64,000 bases of DNA, from contig NZ_FSRH01000006.1 in assembly GCF_900141635.1 (NCBI RefSeq), positions 106,488 to 170,487 of the forward strand, written 5' to 3'. Shown here piece by piece: positions 25,251 through 33,799 of this stretch. Source of the DNA: Peptoclostridium litorale DSM 5388 (GTDB lineage: Bacteria > Bacillota > Clostridia > Peptostreptococcales > Peptostreptococcaceae). Below the pieces are notes generated by a model, which was given only the letters and a program-made list of their open reading frames with translations, did not search any database and was not told where the DNA came from. Each line of letters starts with the position of its first letter. The first letter of the stretch is position 1. The translations under genes and the position numbers were made by a program.

Positions 25251-26615
25251 TTATTTTTCAAGTTTTCTTTTAAGCGAAACTACCGTCTCGCAGTGAGGAG
25301 TATGAGGAAACATGTCAACAGGCATGACCTTTTCAATCACGTATCCCGCCTCCCGGAAGTCCTGAAGGTTTTCAACAAGGCTCTTAGGATTGCATGAAAC
25401 GTACACAAGCTCCTTCGCCCCGAATGATATTATGTCTGAAACCGCCTTTGGCATCACTCCCGATCTTGGCGGGTCTATAACTATAGTGTCGGGCTTTTCT
25501 TCAATCTCAGAGACCTTTTGCGAAACGTCTCCCGCTATGAATGTGCAGTTTTCTATTCCGTTAAGCCCTGTGTTTTCATTTGCGGCGTCAACCGCCTCTT
25601 CTATAAGCTCTATTCCTATTATCTTCTTGGCGTTCCTGGAAAGTATCTGGCCTATCGTCCCGGTTCCGCTGTAAAGGTCGAATATAGTCTTTCCGTCAGA
25701 CTCTCCCGCAAACTCCCTTGTGACAGAGTAGAGCTCTTCAGCTCCCTTTGTATTCGTCTGGAAGAACGAGAAAGGAGATATCTTGAATCTAAGCCCAAGA
25801 ACTTCCTCGAATATGTGGTCCCTTCCGTGAAGAACCCTCAGTTCGTCGCACTTGACCGCGTCCGCTAGGTTGTCGTTTAAAGTATGAAGAATGCTTACAA
25901 TCTCACTTTCAAGTTCAAGCGAAAGCAGCATTTCCTTGTAATTTGCAAGGTCAATGTCCATCTGCGAAGACGTAACAAGGTTTACCATGAGCTCCCCTGT
26001 GTGGACTCCCCTTCTCACCACGAAATGCCTCAAGTACCCCTCGTGGTTTTTCTTGTTGTAGTGAGGAATCCCTTTTCCCTTGAAGTATTCAAGCGTAAGC
26101 GAAAGTATCTTGTTGAAATCGTCATGGACTATCTTGCAGTGGTCGACAGTCACTATGTCGAACGATCTGCCCTTTTTGTGCATTCCAAGCATTGTAGGGC
26201 CGTCCTTTTCGCAGTCTCCGAATGTATATTCCATTTTGTTCCTATATCCGTATTCTACCGGACTTCCCTTTATAGGAAGCTTTTCAAACCCTTTAAGCCC
26301 CGCCTTTTCAAACAGCTCATAGACCATATCCTCCTTAAGCTTTAACTGCTCCTTGTAAGGCACAGAAAGGTACATGCATCCTCCACACATTCCAAAGTGA
26401 GGACAAACCTGCGCCGTTTCAATAGGCGACTTTTCAACCACTTCGATTATGTTAGCCTGGGCCTTGTTTTTCCTGCTTTTTTTAACCCTTGCCTTTACGC
26501 TTTGGCCTGTTATTCCGCCCTTCATTTCCACCTTTTTGTCTTCAACAAACGAGTATGACTTTCCGCCAAACTCCATTCCCTCTATCTTGATTTCCAAAAC
26601 TTCTTTTTTTCTCAC
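25251..26615 (-). CDS. rlmD: RlmD/RumA-type RNA (uracil-5-)-methyltransferase
   Basis: The 454-residue enzyme makes 5-methyluridine in 23S rRNA with SAM. An N-terminal TRAM-like OB domain (residues 1-60) precedes an iron-sulfur motif CPHFGMCGGC. The SAM-binding region has FDLYSGTGTIG and the catalytic Cys is in YVSCNP, followed by the general-base region PHTPHCETV. Firmicutes have two or three paralogues, so RlmCD or TrmA-like specificity cannot be told apart here. GTG 26613-26615 is preceded by GGGAGGAAAATTTTAA. A clear terminator follows. Confidence 0.9.
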   Translation of the reverse strand: MRKKEVLEIKIEGMEFGGKSYSFVEDKKVEMKGGITGQSVKARVKKSRKNKAQANIIEVVEKSPIETAQVCPHFGMCGGCMYLSVPYKEQLKLKEDMVYELFEKAGLKGFEKLPIKGSPVEYGYRNKMEYTFGDCEKDGPTMLGMHKKGRSFDIVTVDHCKIVHDDFNKILSLTLEYFKGKGIPHYNKKNHEGYLRHFVVRRGVHTGELMVNLVTSSQMDIDLANYKEMLLSLELESEIVSILHTLNDNLADAVKCDELRVLHGRDHIFEEVLGLRFKISPFSFFQTNTKGAEELYSVTREFAGESDGKTIFDLYSGTGTIGQILSRNAKKIIGIELIEEAVDAANENTGLNGIENCTFIAGDVSQKVSEIEEKPDTIVIDPPRSGVMPKAVSDIISFGAKELVYVSCNPKSLVENLQDFREAGYVIEKVMPVDMFPHTPHCETVVSLKRKLEK

Positions 26616-26691
26616 TTAAAATTTTCCTCCCAAACCGTGAATATGCCGCCATTACGGCGGCAATTGCACTTTGTCTTATTTTATTAATTAA

Positions 26692-27450
26692 TTATATGAA
26701 ACTCTTTTTGATTATTTCCCGTATCTCTTCAAGACCTGTCTTGCCCTTGCTCTCCAAAAAGTCTATCAGCTTTTGAACGCTGGTGTTCATTATGTTTTCC
26801 TCAGGTATTCCAACGACTTCAAGCAGCTTTCCCGCACTTTCGAAGTTTCCAACGTCAAAGGCTATGTGGCAGTCGCTTCCAAGCACTACCATGTTCCCGT
26901 TTTCCTTGGCAAGCCTTGCTATGTGCGAGCAGTTTTCCTTGCTCCCATCTCTTGAAACGCTGAACGAGCTGTTGTTTATCTCTATCAGCACGTTGTGCTC
27001 CTTTGCCGCCTTTACAACTTTTTCGCTGTCTATCGGAAAAAGCGGGTTTCCTATGTGTCCCACTATGTCCACATGCTTGTTCTCCATGGCCTTTATGAGG
27101 GCGTTTGTGTTTTGCTCCATTGTTCCCGGGTTTATGCACACGTGGTGAAGGCTCGCTATTACAATGTCAAGCTCTGCAAGGTCCGCATCCCTCATGTCGA
27201 GCTCTCCTTCGTAGTCCATTATGTTTACCTCTACACCCCTTAGCACTATCACCCCGTCTATTACCCTCGGTATGACCCTTTGGTTTTTTATGTGGTATAG
27301 ATGCGGCGCGCCGGGCATCTCAGGCCCGTGATCAGTCAGCGCAAAAAGATCTATTCCGTTGTTTTTTGCCTCTCTGGCAATGTCGTGGACAGTGCTGTAT
27401 GAGTGGCCGCTTGCTATTGTGTGGCAGTGAACGTCCAAAACAAATTTCAT
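26692..27450 (-). CDS. PHP-domain phosphatase/phosphoesterase (YcdX-like)
   Basis: A 252-residue PHP-fold metal hydrolase. Metal ligands are visible in order: DVHCHTIASGHSYST at the N-terminus, LTDHGPEMP, VLRGVEVNI, SLHHVC, and GSDCHIAF near the C-terminus. These match the trinuclear YcdX group, which cleaves phosphomonoesters or histidinol-phosphate-like substrates. True HisK is less likely since no his genes are present. Start ATG 27450. It lies just 9 bases after the pseudouridine synthase stop on the same strand, so it likely shares a transcript with that gene and DUF1904. Confidence 0.85.
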   Translation of the reverse strand: MKFVLDVHCHTIASGHSYSTVHDIAREAKNNGIDLFALTDHGPEMPGAPHLYHIKNQRVIPRVIDGVIVLRGVEVNIMDYEGELDMRDADLAELDIVIASLHHVCINPGTMEQNTNALIKAMENKHVDIVGHIGNPLFPIDSEKVVKAAKEHNVLIEINNSSFSVSRDGSKENCSHIARLAKENGNMVVLGSDCHIAFDVGNFESAGKLLEVVGIPEENIMNTSVQKLIDFLESKGKTGLEEIREIIKKSFI

Positions 27451-27459
27451 ATTATACGC

Positions 27460-28182
27460 CTACCTTTCCTCCAGCATTAAAAGCTCCTCGTCTGTAAGCT
27501 CCCTGTACTCTCCAAGCTCAAGTGCATTGTCGAGTCTCAGCTCTCCCATTGAAAGCCTTTTAAGATATGTTACCTTTTTGCCAACTGCTTCAAACATCCT
27601 CTTTACCTGGTGGAATTTACCCTCGACTATTGTAAGCTCTATCTCCGAGCATTCTCCGCTTTGGAGTATCTCAAGCTCTGCCGGCAGAGTGTTGTATCCG
27701 TCGTCAAGCTGTACTCCTGTCTTGAAAGCCTCTATGTCCTCTTTTGTCACCCTGCCGTCTATCTTGGCGTAGTACCTCTTCTTTACGTGCTTTTTAGGCG
27801 ATAGCACCCTGTGCGCAAGCGCCCCGTCATTCGTAAGCACTAAAAGGCCTTCCGTATCCTTGTCAAGCCTTCCTACGGGAAACGGCTTGAACGCAAGGTA
27901 TACAGGGTCTATCAGTTCAAGAACTGTCCTGTCCCGGTTGTCCTCAGTGGCGCTTATATACCCGTCAGGCTTGTTTAGCATTATATACACGAATTCCCTG
28001 TAGCTTACCTTTTCGCCGTCAAACTCCACGACATCCGAGTCGGTATCCACATGCCTTGAATTGCTTTTTTCAACACTCCCGTTGACTTTCACAAGTCCCC
28101 TTTTGAGGGCTTCCTTTATGTCCCTTCTGCTTCCGTATCCTATGTTCGAAAGCATCTTGTCTAGTCTCATTTTGTTGGCCAT
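27460..28182 (-). CDS. rsuA: RsuA-family rRNA pseudouridine synthase
   Basis: Converts a specific uridine in rRNA, probably 16S U516, to pseudouridine. An N-terminal S4 RNA-binding domain (MRLDKMLSNIGYGSRRDIKEAL) is joined to the catalytic core. The active-site motif is GRLDKDTEGLLVLTNDG with the Asp after RL. NKPDGYISATED with TVLELI resembles RsuA more than RluB. 240 residues is the right size. The ATG overlaps the stop of the DUF1904 gene (TAATG), indicating translational coupling. Membership of RluB cannot be excluded. Confidence 0.88.
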   Translation of the reverse strand: MANKMRLDKMLSNIGYGSRRDIKEALKRGLVKVNGSVEKSNSRHVDTDSDVVEFDGEKVSYREFVYIMLNKPDGYISATEDNRDRTVLELIDPVYLAFKPFPVGRLDKDTEGLLVLTNDGALAHRVLSPKKHVKKRYYAKIDGRVTKEDIEAFKTGVQLDDGYNTLPAELEILQSGECSEIELTIVEGKFHQVKRMFEAVGKKVTYLKRLSMGELRLDNALELGEYRELTDEELLMLEER

Positions 28183-28511
28183 TAAAAATGCTCCCCGTTT
28201 TCATAGTACCTGTTTTTTTCAAAAAGAGTGAATGCAAGGTCCATGTCTCGCACCCCGAGCCCTTCCCTTATTGAATCTGTTATTATTCTCGCAACATCGT
28301 CCTGAACCTCCTGGCCCCTGTCAAACCAGGCAACCTCAACAAACGGATATGGCTGCTCTAAGACTCCGTTTGTAACCTTCACGGAGTTTACGCACTCTAT
28401 TTCAAAATAATCTCTCGGGCACTTCACCTTTTCCACAAGCCTGTCTATCATGTCCTGGCTTACTTTGCACATGTCCTCCGGCTTTATTCCCCTTACTATT
28501 ATCTGCGGCAT
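28182..28511 (-). CDS. DUF1904 family protein
   Basis: A 109-residue protein starting MPQIIVRGIKPEDMCKVS and carrying PYPFVEVAWFDRGQEVQD, typical of DUF1904, a small tautomerase-like fold of unknown function. Start ATG 28511 follows GGGAGGTAGAGAT; an upstream ATG adds six residues. It is the first gene of a probable operon with rsuA and the PHP phosphatase (1-base overlap with rsuA). Unlike tautomerases, the N-terminal Pro after Met is present (MPQ), so an active Pro1 is possible, but this is speculation. Confidence 0.75.
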   Translation of the reverse strand: MPQIIVRGIKPEDMCKVSQDMIDRLVEKVKCPRDYFEIECVNSVKVTNGVLEQPYPFVEVAWFDRGQEVQDDVARIITDSIREGLGVRDMDLAFTLFEKNRYYENGEHF

Positions 28512-28799
28512 ATCTCTACCTCCCATCATTCCGCTCCTTTTGCAACTACTATTATACTTTATATTCAGGCTGGTTTACAAGAAGGCTTGCAAAGTGAAAT
28601 ATTAAACCATTTTAATAGTATGCAAAATACACTCAATGATATATAATATATTAGGGAAACAGTTAAATGTTGTGTTATATTTGGAGTTTATACAGTAAAT
28701 AAAATTTAAACTCGTGTTTATGCCCACTCTATATATCCCCTTTGCATGGGTATAAATTACAAGTAGGAATTACATATAAAATATCAAGGAGGTCGTACA

Positions 28800-29729
28800 A
28801 TGCCATTAGTTAACACAAGAGAAATGTTCAAGAAGGCATATGAAGGAAAATACGCCATAGGAGCATTCAACGTAAACAACATGGAGATAATACAGGGAAT
28901 AGTTGACGCAGCAGCTGAGGAAAAGTCCGGACTTATACTTCAGGTTTCTGCAGGAGCCAGAAAATATGCAAACCCTATATACCTTAGAAAGCTTGTCGAG
29001 GCTGCAATCGAGGACAAGGACATTGATATAGCACTTCACCTTGACCATGGCGAAAGCTTCGAGATATGCAAGCAGTGCATAGACGACGGGTTCACTTCTG
29101 TAATGTTCGACGGATCTGCCCTTTCTTTCGAGGAGAATATAAGGATAACTAAGCAGGTTGTAGAATACGCACACGCAAGAAACGTGACTGTCGAAGCAGA
29201 GCTTGGAAAGCTTGCAGGCGTTGAAGACGACGTTAACGTGAAAGCCGAGGACGCTACATACACAGACCCTGCCCAGGCGGTTGAATTCGTTGAAAGAACT
29301 GGGGTTGACTCTCTTGCAATAGCTATAGGCACAAGCCACGGAGCATACAAGTTCAAGGGGGAGCCACAGCTTGACTTCGAAAGACTTGAAAAGATAAGCA
29401 GCCTTCTTCCAGGATATCCTCTAGTTCTTCACGGAGCATCTTCTGTTATGCAGGAGTATGTTCAAATGTGCAACGAATACGGCGGAAGCATACCTGGTGC
29501 AAAGGGAGTCCCAGAGGAAATGCTTGCAAGGGCTGCAAAGCTTGGAGTTTGCAAGATAAACGTGGACACTGACCTTAGACTTGCAATGACTGCCGCAGTT
29601 AGAAAGTTCCTTATAGAAAACCCTTCTGTTTTCGACCCAAGAAAATACCTTGGACCTGCAAGAGATGCCATAAAGGAAGTTGTTCAGCACAAGATAAAAG
29701 ACGTATTCGGTTCTTCAGACAGCATATAA
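28800..29729 (+). CDS. fba: Class II fructose-bisphosphate aldolase
   Basis: A 309-residue zinc aldolase of glycolysis and gluconeogenesis, interconverting fructose 1,6-bisphosphate with GAP and DHAP. Metal and substrate residues appear in LHLDHGES, EAELGKLAG, AIGTSHGAYKF and LHGASSV, with KINVDTDLR near the C-terminus. It starts MPLVNTREMF after AAGGAGGTCGTACA. The codons are strongly biased towards a highly expressed pattern (for example, many AGA, CTT, GAA). It has its own promoter in the AT-rich 28512-28799 stretch, where no other gene is visible, and a strong terminator. Confidence 0.96.
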   Translation: MPLVNTREMFKKAYEGKYAIGAFNVNNMEIIQGIVDAAAEEKSGLILQVSAGARKYANPIYLRKLVEAAIEDKDIDIALHLDHGESFEICKQCIDDGFTSVMFDGSALSFEENIRITKQVVEYAHARNVTVEAELGKLAGVEDDVNVKAEDATYTDPAQAVEFVERTGVDSLAIAIGTSHGAYKFKGEPQLDFERLEKISSLLPGYPLVLHGASSVMQEYVQMCNEYGGSIPGAKGVPEEMLARAAKLGVCKINVDTDLRLAMTAAVRKFLIENPSVFDPRKYLGPARDAIKEVVQHKIKDVFGSSDSI

Positions 29730-29748
29730 TACATTCTTATAGAAACAT

Positions 29749-29789
29749 AAAAATGGAGCAGACGGGAAATTCTCATCTGCTCCATTTTT
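29749..29789 (+). terminator. Intrinsic terminator of fba
   Basis: A perfect 14-bp stem (29749-29762 with 29776-29789) ends in a run of six T. It overlaps the 3' end of the convergent Lgt-like gene and may stop both transcripts. Confidence 0.9.
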
Positions 29790-30606
29790 TATGCTCTCTC
29801 CTCTTATAAAGGATCACTTCTGTCGAAACTACAATTATTATAATGTATAGCCCCCTGTAAAACAAATCCCCCACTCCAAACGTTGAAGGCATTGCCCTGA
29901 GTTCCCCATTCAAAAGCCTGGCCGCAGAAAATGTGATTATGAAAACCAAAAATGCATGCCCTTTTCCAAATGACTTCCTGAATATTGAAATCGCCAGTGC
30001 AGTGCATATTACAGCGGCTGCCATTTCGTAAATCTGTGTGGGATGGACGGTTGGAGAACCCATCATTACAAACAGGTCTTTCAGCTCCTTTATCTCCTGC
30101 GGCTTGCAGTAGTAGCGAAATGCTGGGCTTTCCCGCGGAAAGCTCACCCCCCAGGCCATTTCGGTCTGTTTCCCAAAGCAGCACCCGTTTAAAAAGCAGC
30201 CCATCCTCATAAGTGCTATTCCCATTCCAAGCGGCAGCACTGAAATGTCGGCCATTTCCCAAGGCGGCAGATTCATTTTTCTGGACATCAATAACCCGCC
30301 TATTGAGGCTGCAATTATTCCCCCCATGAGCGAAAATCCCGCCGCCTTCATCTGGAATGCTTTCGACATGTCGTATGCGTAAAATTTCCAGTTTGTGAGT
30401 ACGTTCATAATCCTTGCGCCCACTATAAAAAGCATAGCAACTGCAATAAAGAATTTAAAAACTTTTGCAGCAGGCAAATTTCTCCTATTTGCAATGATAA
30501 TGAAGATTAATGCCGCCGCCAAAACCCCCAATGCGAAAAAAAACGAATATGCCCTTATTGTAATGTGACTATTCCATATCTGCCGCTCAAACAGCATAGG
30601 CCTCAT
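29773..30606 (-). CDS. Lgt-like integral membrane protein (prolipoprotein diacylglyceryl transferase family)
   Basis: A 277-residue protein with about seven membrane helices. It shows Lgt-superfamily motifs: YSFFFALGVLAA, GFSLMGGIIAA, and VHPTQIYE near the C-terminus. The usual RIGNFINGE is replaced by RMGCFLNGCCFG. This CxNGCCxG variant defines a paralogous clade whose substrate is not established. ATG 30606 (GGAGGG six bases upstream) was chosen. It follows directly after a lipoprotein gene at 30700-32361, separated by a terminator. A true lgt probably exists elsewhere in the genome. Confidence 0.78.
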   Translation of the reverse strand: MRPMLFERQIWNSHITIRAYSFFFALGVLAAALIFIIIANRRNLPAAKVFKFFIAVAMLFIVGARIMNVLTNWKFYAYDMSKAFQMKAAGFSLMGGIIAASIGGLLMSRKMNLPPWEMADISVLPLGMGIALMRMGCFLNGCCFGKQTEMAWGVSFPRESPAFRYYCKPQEIKELKDLFVMMGSPTVHPTQIYEMAAAVICTALAISIFRKSFGKGHAFLVFIITFSAARLLNGELRAMPSTFGVGDLFYRGLYIIIIVVSTEVILYKRREHKKWSR

Positions 30607-30620
30607 ATGCATCCCTCCAA

Positions 30621-30655
30621 AAAGCCTGCACGGAAAAGATATCCGTGCAGGCTTT
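30621..30655 (-). terminator. Terminator between the lipoprotein and Lgt-like genes
   Basis: A perfect 14-bp stem (30621-30634 with 30642-30655) with TTTTTGGAGGG following on the minus strand. It abuts the ribosome site of the Lgt-like gene, so it may act as an attenuator or occlude that site. Confidence 0.75.
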
Positions 30656-30699
30656 AACACTTCCAAGCTATCTGTCCTATGAAATTAATATGCTCTCTG

Positions 30700-32361
30700 C
30701 TATTTTACTGCAAACCAGGTTCCCTTTATTACCATTTCTTTTTCTTCCGGAACCGTTATTTGCCATGTTCCCTCTGCAGCTATTTTATCGCCTCTCTTTG
30801 AGAAATCACCCATAAACAGCACGTCCCCGTCTTCCTCACTACTATGCTCAGCCCTTATTGTTCCATCCTTATAGACTGCGTTCATTGGGAGTTCATCCCC
30901 TTCTGTAATTACATTCATTGTCCCCTGGCCGTTTTCATCAAGAGTTATTGTCATTGTTCCCATGGTTGGAGTTCTTTTAATTTCTGCAAGCGCCTCTTCT
31001 ATTACCTGCTCTATATCCACACCTTCAAGATCGCACCCTTGCGCTTCAAGCTCTTCCGGTGTAAACTCCGGAAGAATAAATTCAGTTATATAAAGAGTGC
31101 ATGTGTTCCAATCCCCGACAATATCACTCATCTGCGGCATAATCTTTAGTCCGTATATTTCTTCCACTTTTGCGGTGTATTTTTTCCATCTTTCCTGAGC
31201 CTGTTCATCTGCAAACCAATCTAGTGAAATAATCTTCAGCTCTTCAAGTGAGACTTTTTCTTTGCTGTGCATGCTTCCGTCAACGAATTCTTCTCGTCCA
31301 GTATCCCTTAGGACTTTTTGCGAAAAGGCTACTAGCTGGTCAAGCCTTTGCTCAAGTTCATGGGATTCGCCCCAACCAAGCTGGCCTTTTTCAATAAAGC
31401 CTGCATCCTTGTACATTCCAAGCACCATTTTGATTTGATCTTCATTCTTTTGTATAGACTCTTCCGAATTAAGCCTCTGTTCGAATTGGCTCTGCAGGTC
31501 CGGTTTTACAAGTGCCCTTATGTCCTCTTTTTGTTCGTCTGCAAGAGTTCCCGTAAAATCTCCAAAGCCTATGCCAAATTCGGCTTTTTCCTGGGCTTTT
31601 ATCTCCTGAAGCTCAAGCTGCCTTGCAGCGCCTTTCATCTGCTTCCAAACCTCTTCAAAATCCCCTTTTTTAACATTATATCCCCATTCGCCGCTTGCTC
31701 CGTTTTTATAGGCGTTATACGCGCCCTTGACCTCTTCATTTTTCCAGAGTGAAACCCACTTTGCTATCTGGGCTGGATCCTCTGTTTCGCCATACTGCTC
31801 CTGCAGCCATGATTCAATCGCCTTGTCTGATGCATACATCATTATCATTCCGTCCAAAGTAACCTTTGCCTTTCCAAATATGCTTACATGATATGTTTTA
31901 AATGTCAAAGTCTTTTTATCCAAATCCACATGAGGCTTTATGGGCTGCCAGTTTCCTCCATCGTGGTATATTGCATATGCGTCACCTTTTTTAAGCCCTT
32001 GTATTTCATCGTCTTCAAGCTTCATTGTTATTACAGCAGGCTTGTTGAGTCTTTGAGTGCCGCTGTCCGCAACTATTTCTATGGGACTTCCCAGTGGTGT
32101 CATCACCTCGCTGGCATAGTCCGGCACGCCTTCAGGCGTCTTTAGAGTGACTTCTGTTGCTTTATCGAAAGCTCCAGCATCAAGCACCACTTCAGTCTTG
32201 TCTTTTTCAAGGTCTCCCATTTTGACCTTTTCCTGGTCCGACTTTACCGTTATGGGCTCTTCTATTAGCATCTCGTATTCCCATGGGGATGCTGCGCATG
32301 CTGTAAAAACCATAATGGCAATCAGTGTAAATATGAATAACTCTCTTGTTTTTCTAGACAT
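30700..32361 (-). CDS. Large lipoprotein with ZU5/Ig-like N-terminal domain
   Basis: 553 residues. The signal peptide ends with the lipobox MVFTAC|A, so it is anchored outside the membrane. A beta-rich region (about 60-160: AVITMKLEDDEIQGLKKG, YAIYHDGGNWQPIKP) resembles ZU5-like domains. A long charged helical region follows, then a lipocalin-like C-terminal part (TITLDENGQGTMNVITEGD, KGTWFAVK). Function unknown. ATG 32361 follows GGGAGTGGTAATA. The Lgt-like gene lies directly downstream. An AT-rich upstream stretch (32362-32560) holds no gene. Confidence 0.75.
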   Translation of the reverse strand: MSRKTRELFIFTLIAIMVFTACAASPWEYEMLIEEPITVKSDQEKVKMGDLEKDKTEVVLDAGAFDKATEVTLKTPEGVPDYASEVMTPLGSPIEIVADSGTQRLNKPAVITMKLEDDEIQGLKKGDAYAIYHDGGNWQPIKPHVDLDKKTLTFKTYHVSIFGKAKVTLDGMIMMYASDKAIESWLQEQYGETEDPAQIAKWVSLWKNEEVKGAYNAYKNGASGEWGYNVKKGDFEEVWKQMKGAARQLELQEIKAQEKAEFGIGFGDFTGTLADEQKEDIRALVKPDLQSQFEQRLNSEESIQKNEDQIKMVLGMYKDAGFIEKGQLGWGESHELEQRLDQLVAFSQKVLRDTGREEFVDGSMHSKEKVSLEELKIISLDWFADEQAQERWKKYTAKVEEIYGLKIMPQMSDIVGDWNTCTLYITEFILPEFTPEELEAQGCDLEGVDIEQVIEEALAEIKRTPTMGTMTITLDENGQGTMNVITEGDELPMNAVYKDGTIRAEHSSEEDGDVLFMGDFSKRGDKIAAEGTWQITVPEEKEMVIKGTWFAVK

Positions 32362-32560
32362 TATTACCACTCCCTTCGATTCAATATGCGGATTGTCGCT
32401 TTTAAGCACATTGGCATACTGGATTCGTATGCTTAAGCCGGCACGCGTCTGCCTCCCAATTACTTTTCCAGCCCTTCGAAATATAACCCGTTTTTAAATT
32501 TTTTTTTAACATTCCTCATTTTTTTTATACCCACTCTGGATTTTTTATTTCAAAAAATAA

Positions 32561-32596
32561 AAAAAGAACCTTTTCACAAGTAAAAGATTCCTTTTT
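32561..32596 (-). terminator. Terminator of the 32624 gene
   Basis: Stem 32561-32574 with 32582-32596, containing G-U pairs, followed by a run of T on the minus strand. Confidence 0.6.
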
Positions 32597-32623
32597 ATGC
32601 ACTATATTGCATACTTCTTAGTT

Positions 32624-33106
32624 TTAATTGAAATACTTTGACGAGCCTTCAAGCTGCCTCTTTGCAACTACCCTTGTAAGGTCGACAAGCTGCTTTCTTG
32701 GTATGTCCTTGAACGATATTATAAAAACGAATTTAACGTCAGTAAAGTTTTCATCAAGGTCATAGACCTGTGCATGCACCTTTATGCCGTCAAACTTGTA
32801 TTCATCCCTTAGCTCCTGCTCCACATCTTCGCTTATGTCTTTGACATAATTTGTTATGTCCTCAAAGAAAACCTGAAGGTATTCCTCGTCAATCCCAAGC
32901 TCTTCGTAAAACTCCTCTTCAATGTCTTCAAAATTGAAAACCCTGTGGTCAAGCTTGCAGTCAAAGACCATTATGTTCTTTTGGGTTATTGAGCTCGATA
33001 TGTCGTTTACATATTCAAAATCGGCATTTATTTTAAGGTCGTGTTCAACCTCTACGCTGTTAAGCACTTTTTGACCCTTTTTGTTGACAAAAGTGACTTC
33101 TATCAT
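32624..33106 (-). CDS. Uncharacterised acidic protein
   Basis: A 160-residue soluble protein I cannot assign. It is rich in Asp, Glu and Lys with aromatic-rich strands (EYLQVFFEDITNYVKDIS) and a C-terminus IPRKQLVDLTRVVAKRQLEG. No signal or membrane segment. A good ribosome site (TTAGGAGGATATAG) supports a real gene. It lies 17 bases downstream of the nucleotidase gene on the same strand, so the two probably form an operon. Confidence 0.7.
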   Translation of the reverse strand: MIEVTFVNKKGQKVLNSVEVEHDLKINADFEYVNDISSSITQKNIMVFDCKLDHRVFNFEDIEEEFYEELGIDEEYLQVFFEDITNYVKDISEDVEQELRDEYKFDGIKVHAQVYDLDENFTDVKFVFIISFKDIPRKQLVDLTRVVAKRQLEGSSKYFN

Positions 33107-33123
33107 CTATATCCTCCTAAAAT

Positions 33124-33690
33124 TCAACTGTTTGCTAGTGTATTGACCACGCTTTTTATCTCTTCCCAGCTGTGCACCCTTATTATATTCTCCATATCGA
33201 CACCTCTATTGTAATTGGTGTCCACAAGCAGCACATTTATCCCTTCGCCTGCAAGCTGCATGGCGTTTTGGGGATTGTCCTCGAGAAACACGTCGCATTC
33301 CAGTTCTTTTGCTGCATCCACCTTGTAGTGACTTCCAAGTGAGTATACCTTCACAGGCGGAAGGGAGTTGCTCTCCATCCACTCGATTGTGGTATCCTCC
33401 ATTTCCTTGTATCTCGCAGTTACGAAATATACGTTGTGCTTTTTATAAAACTCCCAAAGTATGTCGTGCGCATCCTTTTGAACCGTGGCGTCAAGATGCA
33501 TCTGCCTCCCGTTGGTCTTATAAAACTCAACCATCTCGTCCCTCGATACATTATACACTAAATCAAGCCTGTAGTGCATAAAATCCTCCGGCATAACCTC
33601 TTTTTCGAAGTAAGTGTTGAAATGACCGAGATAACAGTAAGGGTCGGTTACAGTTCCATCTATGTCCACGCATATGTTGAGTTTTTTCAT
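33124..33690 (-). CDS. HAD-family 5'(3')-deoxyribonucleotidase-like phosphatase
   Basis: A 188-residue HAD hydrolase with motif I VDIDGTVTD (nucleophile Asp and general acid Asp), motif II FVTARY (Thr), a Lys in motif III, and motif IV LEDNPQN. This pattern fits the NT5C/YorS nucleotidase group that dephosphorylates dNMPs. Start ATG 33690 follows GGGAAAGGTC. Substrate and physiological role are inferred from family only. The gene is followed by an unknown acidic protein. Confidence 0.8.
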   Translation of the reverse strand: MKKLNICVDIDGTVTDPYCYLGHFNTYFEKEVMPEDFMHYRLDLVYNVSRDEMVEFYKTNGRQMHLDATVQKDAHDILWEFYKKHNVYFVTARYKEMEDTTIEWMESNSLPPVKVYSLGSHYKVDAAKELECDVFLEDNPQNAMQLAGEGINVLLVDTNYNRGVDMENIIRVHSWEEIKSVVNTLANS

Positions 33691-33799
33691 GACCTTTCCC
33701 CTCTCCCTATATTATTATTGTATACTTAATGTCAAAAATCAACAATATTTTAAATTGCATTTTTTAAAAACCAACAATGATGGTTATAAAGTCCCGCCG

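Noticed and set aside
28806-29690. Long reading frames opposite the aldolase gene
   Set aside because: Shadow frames of a strongly biased highly expressed gene; no family similarity or ribosome site.
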